Source: JBGPIK01 sp041484845 (GTDB lineage Bacteria; Desulfobacterota; Binatia; UBA9968). From it: a stretch of 9,695 bases of DNA. Positions 1-5,979 of this stretch are shown piece by piece; position 1 is the first letter of the stretch; every line of letters starts with the position of its first letter. Position numbers and translations under genes: made by a program. The notes under the pieces were generated by a model, which was given only the letters and a program-made list of their open reading frames with translations, had not been told where the DNA came from and ran no database searches. The DNA is taken from NCBI GenBank assembly GCA_041484845.1, contig JBGPIK010000267.1:1-9695 (forward strand), read 5' to 3'.

Positions 1-41
1 GGCTCCAGGGGTTGAGGGTTCAAGTCCCTTCACTCACCCCA
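1..41 (+). tRNA. tRNA-His, 3' part only (5' end outside the window)
   Basis: Only the 3' half of a tRNA is present: the 3' anticodon stem TCCAG (4-8), a five-base variable loop, the T stem and loop GAGGG-TTCAAGT-CCCTT (14-30), the 3' acceptor strand CACTCAC (31-37) and an encoded CCA (39-41). The base before CCA is C38. A C at the discriminator position is the hallmark of histidine tRNA, and the acceptor strand implies a 5' end of GTGAGTG. The first visible base fits the last G of a GTG anticodon. Identity is inferred because the anticodon itself lies outside the window. Confidence 0.8.
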
Positions 42-67
42 ATGTTTATATGGAAGATAGATGATGG

Positions 68-116
68 AGGATCGAACTTGGCGCATATTAAATGGCAATC
101 CTCGATTTTCGATCCT
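68..116. repeat. 9-bp inverted repeat between two tRNA genes
   Basis: AGGATCGAA (68-76) is matched by its exact reverse complement TTCGATCCT (108-116), with 31 bases between. It lies in the 92-base spacer between tRNA-His and tRNA-Lys. No T-run follows it, so it is not a classical terminator. It may be a processing hairpin in a tRNA precursor transcript, or it may have no function. Confidence 0.35.
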
Positions 117-133
117 TGATCAGCATCAGGTGC

Positions 134-209
<76 letters not shown>

Positions 210-540
210 GATCTTCTCGAACCTTCCGATAATCCATTCGGTCGCCTCATTTCGCGCTAGATTATCGTGTCACGTCGCGTAGATCTCTGATTTTTATGGG
301 ATGGTCCTTTCCAGCATAAGAGCTGGGCTCGATTTTGCTTTTCTAGCTCTGTTTTACCTCCAAGATTTGTTTGAAATGTCTTCCTTTGTAGGGCATTCCC
401 TGCGTTTCAACTGTTCCTTTGCACGACCGGAGCTCAATCTTCCGCAGAAACAATGCCTCCATAAGGATTAGTGGACCAAGGCACAGCTTTTGCGCATGTC
501 AGGGCCATTTTGCCCCATTTGTTACGATCAAGGAGGAACG
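210..540. other. 331-base stretch without a supported gene
   Basis: Short open frames here have no ribosome site or recognisable product. A small hairpin, CCAGC (311-315) with GCTGG (322-326), is followed by a broken T-rich run (gattttgctttt). It could be a weak terminator for the tRNA transcript, but I would not rely on it. TTGAAA (371-376) and TTTCAA (405-410) form a further small inverted repeat. No convincing -35/-10 pair was found for the rlpA-like gene that follows. Confidence 0.5.
530..536 (+). promoter_or_regulatory. strong Shine-Dalgarno fixing the rlpA-like start
   Basis: AAGGAGG lies 4 bases before ATG 541. In-frame upstream starts (TTG 490, ATG 496) have no such site and would put polar residues ahead of the signal sequence, so 541 is the preferred start. 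Confidence 0.7.
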
Positions 541-1047
541 ATGGCCAAGCTGCAATTCCAATGCAGACATTATATTAGCCTCGTTGGTTGCGGCGTCACT
601 CTATTATTTCTGGCCTTCGTGACCCAAAGTTGTGCAACCCTTTCGGAAGTGAATTCGCGCGGGGACATTGCGCCGAGCAAGTAAGAAACTTCACCCAAGC
701 AAACTATAATAATAATCCAACGCGGCAAAGCGTCATGGTACGGACCAGGCTTACAGTGGAAAAAAACAGCCAGCGGAGATAACTTTGATCAGACGAAACT
801 GATTGCCGCACACAAGACCTTTCCGCTAGGCAGCACAGCAAAGGTGACCAACCTGAAGAACGGGAATTCAGTGGAAGTGGAAATTAGGGACCGTGGCCCT
901 TTTGTGGAAGGACGCATTATAGATCTGTCTAAGGCGGCCGCCGAAAAATTGGGCATTGTCGACACTGGAACGGCTCTTGTGCAGGTCGAACTACTCTCTG
1001 AGAGCGCTCCCCGTTCAGATGAGCCCGCTCGTGCCAGAAACAATTAG
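541..1047 (+). pseudogene. rlpA: RlpA-like septal ring / lytic transglycosylase protein, interrupted by an in-frame TAA
   Basis: Read through, this is a 168-residue exported protein with a single RlpA double-psi beta-barrel domain and no SPOR domain. RlpA proteins act in the envelope; the Pseudomonas enzyme cleaves peptidoglycan strands lacking stem peptides during daughter-cell separation. Codons 1-31 form a signal sequence: basic start, hydrophobic core, then TQSC31, an imperfect lipobox. Codon 48 (682-684) is TAA. In the same frame the domain follows: GKASWYGPG, TASGDNFD, then AAH91. D83 and H91 match the catalytic Asp and His of Pseudomonas RlpA; D80 replaces the usual Glu. IRDRGPFVEGRIIDLS is typical of the family. 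No usable start lies between the TAA and the domain. A single substitution would restore the gene, so this is a recent pseudogene, a sequence error, or (less likely) readthrough. Confidence 0.75.
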
Positions 1048-1061
1048 CCAGCGCCGAAATG

Positions 1062-1086
1062 CCGTGGGGTTGCGGCAGCGCCACGG
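1062..1086 (+). terminator. hairpin after the rlpA-like gene, terminator-like without a T-run
   Basis: CCGTGG (1062-1067) pairs with CCACGG (1081-1086). The stem continues inward through one mismatch and one G-T pair to a CGG loop. It begins 15 bases after the stop codon. Position and strength suggest transcript-end protection or a weak terminator, but no T-rich tract follows. Confidence 0.35.
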
Positions 1087-1233
1087 AGCGTCTCGTGAGG
1101 AGTGAAAGCTTCCGGCACTTATTCCAACTGCGGCAATAGCGCCATGACCGCTTCTGATCCATGACCGGCGTTAACGAGCCCGAACGCCATAAGGACGCGA
1201 CCTTATTATAGGGTTCTCGATTCAAAGATTTTC

Positions 1234-1262
1234 TTGTTAAGCCAACGCCATAATGAGATAAT
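1234..1262 (+). promoter_or_regulatory. candidate sigma70 promoter for the 1305-2152 gene pair
   Basis: TTGTTA (1234-1239, 4 of 6 consensus matches) and GATAAT (1257-1262, 5 of 6) are separated by exactly 17 bases. Transcription would start near 1269, giving a leader of about 36 bases that contains the GGCGGAGG ribosome site (1293-1300). No better pair was seen in the 257 bases between the flanking genes. Confidence 0.5.
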
Positions 1263-1304
1263 TCAGTATCTTCAGAGGGTTTAGTTCGACTAGGCGGAGG
1301 CAAG

Positions 1305-1820
1305 ATGATGGCCGAGGGCTTAACGTACAAAATGCCATTGGAAGTTTATCTTCAAGCGGCCGTGATCCGAGGCGTCTTAGAGACCAATCAAAATCGCCTC
1401 AGCAGTCATCTGATTTTGCGCGAAGGCGACGAGGTTTTCATCCTTCGGGCCGCTAGTCTGGAAAGACTCGATAGGACTACGATTGCCGCCGGTTCAGACG
1501 AATATCTGATATACATGCAAGAGATATTTCTCATTGCCGACCTCAGCCCGCAAGCTGAACGTTTCGGTGTCGAGAATTTGTTTGTCAAAAAAGAAAGCAG
1601 CAGAGCTTTGCTGAGTATTGGCCCGTATTGGCTTCAGGGCAACATCCACATACTTCCGGGCGGAGCGCTTCACGACTTGTTGATGGCAAGGGCGCGCTTC
1701 GTCCCGGTGACGGAAGCGACGTTGCTCGATCGCCCTGAGAAGGACTCTCGCACTTATCTTGTGAACCGGACAAAAATTGGGTTCATAACGGCTTTAAATG
1801 AAAACCTGGTTGAGCTTTGA
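1305..1820 (+). CDS. conserved protein of unknown function with internal duplication (DUF6812-like)
   Basis: A 171-residue soluble protein with no signal peptide or membrane segment. I do not know its function; the pattern resembles DUF6812 from memory only. It is built from two copies of one unit. Residues about 14-81 run VIRGVLETNQNRLSSHL, FILRAASLER, YLIYMQEIFLIADL. Residues about 103-165 run WLQGNIHILPGGALHDLL, FVPVTEATLLDR, YLVNRTKIGFITAL. The shared pattern is a short strand plus G, an RL/AL-xx-L turn, F-x-x-x-x-A-x-L, then YL[IV] and a hydrophobic strand ending in AL or ADL, which suggests a two-lobed beta-rich fold. GGCGGAGG (1293-1300) lies 4 bases before ATG 1305 and 7 before ATG 1308, so the second Met may be the true start. 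The stop lies 5 bases before the next gene's ATG, so the two are probably cotranscribed and coupled. Confidence 0.85.
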   Translation: MMAEGLTYKMPLEVYLQAAVIRGVLETNQNRLSSHLILREGDEVFILRAASLERLDRTTIAAGSDEYLIYMQEIFLIADLSPQAERFGVENLFVKKESSRALLSIGPYWLQGNIHILPGGALHDLLMARARFVPVTEATLLDRPEKDSRTYLVNRTKIGFITALNENLVEL

Positions 1821-1825
1821 GAATT

Positions 1826-2152
1826 ATGGCGGCGTTACAATTCCCAACTGAAATAAATTACAATAAGGCGAGCGGAGTAGTTCGAATTTCCTGGAACGAT
1901 GGCCACATCGGGGAGTATACGCCGCAATACCTAAGGGGATTCTGTCCCTGCGCGTTGTGTCAAGGACACGGAACTGAGAGGAGCTTTATTTCTGTACCGC
2001 AAGCGCAAATCCAAGAAATTCGGGCTGTGGGCAACTACGCCATAGAGTTTAGGTGGCACGGTGGCCACAGCACAGGAATTTACAGCTTTGATTATTTGAG
2101 AGCGCTTTGCCCGTGCGCTGCGTGTGACAAACAGTCTCCGAATCCGACGTGA
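1826..2152 (+). CDS. DUF971 (GBBH-like N-terminal) family protein with two CPCxxC clusters
   Basis: A 108-residue cytosolic protein of the DUF971 family, whose fold is shared with the N-terminal domain of gamma-butyrobetaine hydroxylase-like enzymes. The role of the stand-alone family is not established; links to metal or Fe-S chemistry have been suggested. The first half has ISWNDGH, YLRGF and cysteines 40, 42 and 45 (CPCALC). The second half has VGNYAIEFRW, GGHSTGIYSFDYLRAL and cysteines 95, 97 and 100 (CPCAAC). The halves mirror each other, so six cysteines could bind one or two metal ions. ATG 1826 is chosen because family members begin close to the P-x-x-I motif seen at residues 7-10. 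A TTG at 1817 overlapping the upstream stop is possible. No strong ribosome site is visible, which fits translational coupling. Confidence 0.9.
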   Translation: MAALQFPTEINYNKASGVVRISWNDGHIGEYTPQYLRGFCPCALCQGHGTERSFISVPQAQIQEIRAVGNYAIEFRWHGGHSTGIYSFDYLRALCPCAACDKQSPNPT

Positions 2153-2165
2153 TGAAGTCCGTCGC

Positions 2166-2182
2166 GCATCACGCTGTGATGC
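2166..2182 (+). terminator. hairpin downstream of the DUF971 gene, possible terminator
   Basis: GCATCAC (2166-2172) and GTGATGC (2176-2182) form a perfect 7-bp stem with a GCT loop, starting 14 bases after the stop codon. The following bases (acgtctccttcttgg) are pyrimidine-rich but not a T-run, so termination efficiency is doubtful. Confidence 0.35.
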
Positions 2183-2290
2183 ACGTCTCCTTCTTGGCTT
2201 CACTCAATGGGAGTTCGTTAGTTTTTGTCTTGGGTCCGGCGAACCGCATCCTTCTCCGGCGGCGATTCCTTGGTCACCGGCTGAATTTCT

Positions 2291-2308
2291 GTCGGGCGGT
2301 CGCCCGAC
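2291..2308. repeat. near-perfect 18-base palindrome
   Basis: GTCGGGCG (2291-2298) and CGCCCGAC (2301-2308) are exact reverse complements separated by only GT. As RNA it would fold as a 7-bp GC-rich stem with a four-base loop. It is not followed by a T-run in either direction. Role unknown. Confidence 0.5.
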
Positions 2309-2451
2309 GCTGATCGCTCTGCGGTGAGTTCAATCTCGAATCCTCAGATCCACGCCCGATACATGCCGATTGCGGAAGGGGATGCAGGAGCAACCGAAAT
2401 CCGTAATCAGCGCTCAGAGCGCTTGACTTAGCTAGTCGTGTTTCTTACTCT

Positions 2452-2469
2452 CCTTCTCTAATTAGAAGG
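2452..2469. repeat. inverted repeat upstream of tRNA-Leu
   Basis: CCTTCT (2452-2457) and AGAAGG (2464-2469) are exact reverse complements around CTAATT. The centre CTAATTAG is itself palindromic. It ends 35 bases before the mature tRNA-Leu 5' end, a place where a promoter or upstream regulatory site is expected. Confidence 0.35.
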
Positions 2470-2504
2470 GTTGAGATGGTTTTCGCGTCAATTAGGACTG
2501 AGGT

Positions 2505-2587
2505 GCGAGAGTGGCGGAACTGGCAGACGCACTAGACTTAGGATCTAGCGGGCAACCATGGGGGTTCGAATCCCCCCTCTCGCACCA
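2505..2587 (+). tRNA. tRNA-Leu (anticodon TAG)
   Basis: An 83-base class II tRNA. The acceptor GCGAGAG (2505-2511) pairs with CTCTCGC (2577-2583), then A2584 and an encoded CCA (2585-2587). The anticodon stem CTAGA/TCTAG flanks the loop CTTAGGA with anticodon TAG at 2539-2541, reading CTA (and by wobble other CTN) codons. The enlarged variable region and the GGGGG-TTCGAAT-CCCCC T arm are typical of leucine tRNAs. Confidence 0.96.
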
Positions 2588-2659
2588 AACAAAGAGAGCT
2601 TCGGGTTTCAATTTGATTTCCGCAAGCACGAAGGATTTGACTATGAGATAAACGTCGCC

Positions 2660-2668
2660 TGATACAAT
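2660..2668 (+). promoter_or_regulatory. candidate extended -10 promoter for the tig-clpP-clpX-lon operon
   Basis: TGATACAAT fits an extended -10 element (TGN followed by TACAAT, 5 of 6 to consensus). A TTGACT lies at 2637-2642, 20 bases upstream, which is too far for a standard -35, so the extended -10 would have to compensate. Transcription would start near 2675, about 48 bases before the tig ATG. Readthrough from tRNA-Leu is an alternative. Confidence 0.4.
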
Positions 2669-2722
2669 TGTTGGGATCAAAGCTAAGCACCGGGGAAACC
2701 GTTTATCTAATGTAAGGAAAAT

Positions 2723-4051
2723 ATGAAATTCGATCTTGATGAAATAAATTCCGTGCAGCGAAAAATTAGTGTCGAGCTCACTCCGGAGACGGTCGCTGGC
2801 GAATTTACCAAGGCTTATTACAATTTAGGACAAAGGGTGCGCGTCAAGGGCTTTCGCGCCGGCAAAGCTCCGCGCAGCGTTCTCCAAGGAATTTACGGAG
2901 AAGAAATAAAGGGACAGGTACGGTCGCAGCTGGTGGAAGGCTCGTTAAGTGAGGTCATTAAGGAGCGAGGCCTGCAAATCGTATCGCGACCGGAAATCGA
3001 AGCTAATGAATTAGAAGAGGGGCGCACTTTTTCGTTTTCAGCCATTTTTGAAGTGAAGCCGCATATTGACGTGAGAGACTACGTGGGCATTGAGGTAGAG
3101 AAGGTCAAACTGGCGATCACCGATGAGCAAATCGAGGAAGCGCTTGAACGTCTGCGCGAGAGCCATGCGCGGCTGGAGCCGATGGAAAATCGGGATACCG
3201 TAGAACGCGCTGATTTCGTTACTCTGGATTTTGACGGTTCCATCGCGGGAAAAGCGTTTGCCGGTGGTAAAGGCGAAAATTATCTCTTGGAAATAGGTGG
3301 TAAACAGGCGTTGCCCGACTTCGAAGATGCCATCGTTGGCTTCAGGATCGGCGAGCGCCAGGCGGTCCAGGTGAAGTATCCTGAATCCTACCCTAATCGT
3401 GAGATTGCCGGCAAAACCGTTGATTTTATGGTCGTTGTCCGAGACATCAAGAGTAAGGTGATGCCGCCGCTCGATGACGATTTTGCCAAAGACCATGGCG
3501 AATGCGCCTCTCTCAACCAGTTGCGCGCGGCCATCCGCACCCGGCTTGAAAATGAGCTGCAACAGATTCAAAACGAAGCGTTAAAGGAACAACTCGTGAA
3601 TCGCTTGATTGAAAAAAATTCTTTTACTCCGCCACCGTCAATGGTGGAGCGGCAAACGAGATATCTCATCGAACGATCTCACAACCGGACCTCAGGGGAA
3701 AAGCGCTCAGAAGAAACGGAATCGGCACCTTCGAACGAAGAAACCCGCAAAAACCTGGAAACTCGGGCGGTGCGCCAGGTCCAAGCGACTTTATTGGTTG
3801 AGAAAGTCGCCCAGGCTGAAAACATTGAGATCTCTGACAAGGAGATACAGGAGCGAATTGACAACTTGGCCAGAGCCGCGGGCGAGAGGGCAAAACCCGT
3901 GCGGGAATTCTATTCCCGTTCGGATGCGCGCGAGGAATTGCGCGGACAAATTATGTTTAACCGCACTCTGGAGTTTTTACTCGAACGCGCGCAGATCAAG
4001 GAGATCGATCCGGCGATCTCCAAGGTTGATGAGCACGGTGAAAAACGCTAG
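2723..4051 (+). CDS. tig: trigger factor, ribosome-bound chaperone with peptidyl-prolyl isomerase domain
   Basis: A 442-residue protein, close to the usual length of about 430-450. Trigger factor binds at the ribosome exit tunnel, shields nascent chains and has proline isomerase activity. The N-terminal ribosome-binding domain (about 1-115) carries the signature GFRAGKAP (43-50), whose F44-R45 contact ribosomal protein uL23. An FKBP-type isomerase domain spans about 155-245 (ADFVTLDFDG, GFRIGERQAVQVKYP, GKTVDFMVVV). The rest is the helical C-terminal chaperone domain, with a charged, probably disordered stretch near residues 318-345 (EKRSEETESAPSNEE). AAGGAAA just before ATG 2723 serves as ribosome site. 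The clpP start lies 33 bases downstream, the classic tig-clpP-clpX order, which couples folding of new proteins with degradation of failures. Confidence 0.98.
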   Translation: MKFDLDEINSVQRKISVELTPETVAGEFTKAYYNLGQRVRVKGFRAGKAPRSVLQGIYGEEIKGQVRSQLVEGSLSEVIKERGLQIVSRPEIEANELEEGRTFSFSAIFEVKPHIDVRDYVGIEVEKVKLAITDEQIEEALERLRESHARLEPMENRDTVERADFVTLDFDGSIAGKAFAGGKGENYLLEIGGKQALPDFEDAIVGFRIGERQAVQVKYPESYPNREIAGKTVDFMVVVRDIKSKVMPPLDDDFAKDHGECASLNQLRAAIRTRLENELQQIQNEALKEQLVNRLIEKNSFTPPPSMVERQTRYLIERSHNRTSGEKRSEETESAPSNEETRKNLETRAVRQVQATLLVEKVAQAENIEISDKEIQERIDNLARAAGERAKPVREFYSRSDAREELRGQIMFNRTLEFLLERAQIKEIDPAISKVDEHGEKR

Positions 4052-4084
4052 AATGCGAGTCGTGATCGAGGAGTCTCCCTGACA

Positions 4085-4687
4085 ATGAACTTCATCCCGA
4101 TTGTCGTCGAACAGACGGGCCGTGGCGAGCGCGCATATGACATCTACTCGCGGCTTTTAAGAGACCGCATCGTTTTTCTCGGGTCGGTTGTTACAGACGA
4201 CGTTGCCAATCTCATCGCGGCCCAGCTTCTCTTCCTTGAGTCCGAAGATCCTGAACGCGATATTTTCTGTTACATCAATAGCCCAGGCGGCTCGGTTACT
4301 GCGGGTTTGGCGATCTATGACACCATGCAATATGTGAGGCCGCAAATTTCAACTGTTTGCGTCGGACAGGCGGCCAGTATGGGAGCATTACTTTTGGCGG
4401 CGGGCAGCAAAGGCAAGCGTTTCGCTTTGCCTCATTCGCGCATCATGATCCATCAGCCTTTAGGTGGATTTCAAGGGCAGGCGACGGACGTCGATATTCA
4501 GGCGCGTGAAATTCTTCGGATGCGCGAAGAGTTGAACAATATCCTGGTGCGGCATACGGGGCAGAGCCTTAAACGCATTGAAAAGGACACCGATCGAGAT
4601 TTTTTTATGACCGGGAAACAGGCTCAGGAATACGGGTTGGTCGACGAGGTTATCGCGGCGCGGCCCGAAGGCAACTTGAAGAAGTAA
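4085..4687 (+). CDS. clpP: ATP-dependent Clp protease proteolytic subunit
   Basis: A 200-residue serine protease that forms the double-heptamer chamber of ClpXP. The catalytic triad is intact at the standard positions: S98 in GQAASMGALLL, H123 in MIHQP and D172 in DRDFFM. The oxyanion region SPGGSVTAG (66-74) and the TGKQAQEYGLVDEV tail region are typical. The N-terminus MNFIPIVVEQTGRGERAYDIYSRLL suggests a very short propeptide or none beyond a few residues. GAGGAG (4068-4073) lies 11 bases before ATG 4085, slightly far but the best site. It is followed after 26 bases by clpX, its unfoldase partner, and both are likely expressed in fixed ratio from one transcript. Confidence 0.98.
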   Translation: MNFIPIVVEQTGRGERAYDIYSRLLRDRIVFLGSVVTDDVANLIAAQLLFLESEDPERDIFCYINSPGGSVTAGLAIYDTMQYVRPQISTVCVGQAASMGALLLAAGSKGKRFALPHSRIMIHQPLGGFQGQATDVDIQAREILRMREELNNILVRHTGQSLKRIEKDTDRDFFMTGKQAQEYGLVDEVIAARPEGNLKK

Positions 4688-4713
4688 CGGAATTTTGGTC
4701 AAGCGGGGGTTCT

Positions 4714-5967
4714 ATGCCAAAGCACGGTGAACACGGGTCAGGAAATCTCGTCTGCTCGTTTTGTGGAAAGAGCCAGGACGAGGTCAGGAAGCTCATCGCT
4801 GGGCCGACCGTCTACATCTGTGACGAGTGCATTGATCTTTGCAACGATATTATTGCCGAAGAATGCGATCACGATGAGAATTTGACCTCCTCTTCGAACG
4901 TGCCGAAACCCGCCGAGATCAAGCGCGTTCTCGATCAGTACGTGATCGGCCAGGAAAGGGCAAAGAAAATTCTCGCCGTGGCGGTGCATAACCATTACAA
5001 ACGCATCGATAGCCAAATGGTGACAGGAGACGTGGAACTGCAGAAGAGCAATATTCTCCTTTTAGGACCGACGGGTTCTGGAAAGACCCTCCTCGCTCAG
5101 ACGCTGGCCCGTTTTCTTCAAGTGCCATTCACCATTGCCGACGCCACGAGTTTAACGGAGGCGGGTTACGTTGGTGAGGATGTCGAGAACATTATTCTCA
5201 ACTTGCTTCAAGCCGCTGACTACGACGTTGAAAAAGCTCAACGTGGCATCGTGTATATCGATGAGATCGATAAAATCTCGAGAAAATCCGACAACCCGTC
5301 GATTACGCGCGATGTTTCGGGTGAAGGCGTGCAGCAGGCGTTATTAAAGATTATAGAGGGAACCATGGCAAGCGTTCCGCCAAAAGGGGGAAGAAAACAT
5401 CCGCAACAGGAATTCCTTCAGGTGGATACGACGAATATCCTTTTTATCTGCGGCGGCGCTTTCGTTGGGCTCGAGGACATTATTCGGAAAAGAACCGGAC
5501 ATAAGCGAATGGGATTCGGGGGGCAGCTTGAAGATAAGGACGGCAGACGAACCACCGAGTTGCTGCACGACGTTCAGCCGGAGGATCTATTAAAGTTTGG
5601 TCTGATACCGGAATTTATCGGGCGCTTGCCGGTAATCGCTACCCTTGATGAATTGGACGAATCGGCTCTTGTGCGTATTCTCAAAGAGCCCAAGAACGCC
5701 TTAACGAAACAATATTCAAAGCTCTTCGATATGGAAACCGTACACCTCAAATTTACCGAAGAGGCCCTTCGCGCGATCGCTCGCGAGGCCATGAAGCGAA
5801 AATCGGGTGCACGGGGGCTAAGAGCGATCATGGAAAATATCATGCTGGAGATCATGTACGACATGCCTTCCCAGCCCAATATCAAAGAGGTGGTCATCTC
5901 CGAGGACGTGGTCAACAAAAACGAACCACCCATTGTGGTCTACACCAAAGCGGCGGAGAGTGCTTAG
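4714..5967 (+). CDS. clpX: ClpX, ATPase and substrate-recognition subunit of ClpXP
   Basis: A 417-residue AAA+ unfoldase that recognises tagged or damaged proteins, including ssrA-tagged ones, and feeds them to ClpP. The N-terminal zinc-binding domain has C14, C17, C36 and C39. Walker A is GPTGSGKT (118-125), pore loop 1 is GYVG (151-154) and Walker B is IVYIDEID with D183-E184. The ClpP-docking loop appears as MGF (266-268), against IGF in E. coli. The sensor 2 region is near KSGARGLRAIMENI. The length matches the family (about 415-425). A G-rich site, AGCGGGGGT, precedes the ATG; it is a fair ribosome site. Only 12 bases separate its stop from the lon ATG, so clpX and lon are almost certainly cotranscribed. 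Confidence 0.98.
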   Translation: MPKHGEHGSGNLVCSFCGKSQDEVRKLIAGPTVYICDECIDLCNDIIAEECDHDENLTSSSNVPKPAEIKRVLDQYVIGQERAKKILAVAVHNHYKRIDSQMVTGDVELQKSNILLLGPTGSGKTLLAQTLARFLQVPFTIADATSLTEAGYVGEDVENIILNLLQAADYDVEKAQRGIVYIDEIDKISRKSDNPSITRDVSGEGVQQALLKIIEGTMASVPPKGGRKHPQQEFLQVDTTNILFICGGAFVGLEDIIRKRTGHKRMGFGGQLEDKDGRRTTELLHDVQPEDLLKFGLIPEFIGRLPVIATLDELDESALVRILKEPKNALTKQYSKLFDMETVHLKFTEEALRAIAREAMKRKSGARGLRAIMENIMLEIMYDMPSQPNIKEVVISEDVVNKNEPPIVVYTKAAESA

Positions 5968-5973
5968 GGAGGG
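5966..5973 (+). promoter_or_regulatory. strong Shine-Dalgarno of lon overlapping the clpX stop
   Basis: AGGGAGGG overlaps the clpX TAG (5965-5967) and sits 6 bases before ATG 5980. It fixes the lon start and suggests that ribosomes finishing clpX help initiate lon. Confidence 0.75.
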
Positions 5974-5979
5974 AAAGCT

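Larger units (their letters stand above)
2153..2504. other. 352-base non-coding stretch with several perfect palindromes
   Basis: No gene is supported here. It holds four small dyad symmetries: 2166-2182, 2291-2308, 2409-2423 and 2452-2469. Two possible -35 boxes, TTGACT (2423-2428) and TTGAGA (2471-2476), lie before tRNA-Leu, but neither has a convincing -10 at normal spacing (TACTCT at 2446-2451 follows the first at 17 bases). Confidence 0.5.

Noticed and set aside
490..684. Truncated 47-residue signal peptide product as an independent small gene
   Set aside because: The same frame continues straight into an RlpA domain after the TAA, so it is better explained as the first part of a broken gene.
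682..684. TAA reassigned as a sense codon or selenocysteine-like recoding
   Set aside because: clpP ends with TAA in the same window, no recoding element is apparent, and all other genes follow the standard code.
929..1330. 133-codon open frame on the minus strand
   Set aside because: It runs antisense to the RlpA barrel and the intergenic hairpin, has no ribosome site and no recognisable motif.
3609..4082. 157-codon plus-strand frame within tig
   Set aside because: It is arginine- and lysine-rich out-of-frame translation of the trigger factor C-terminal region, which is clearly coding in the other frame.
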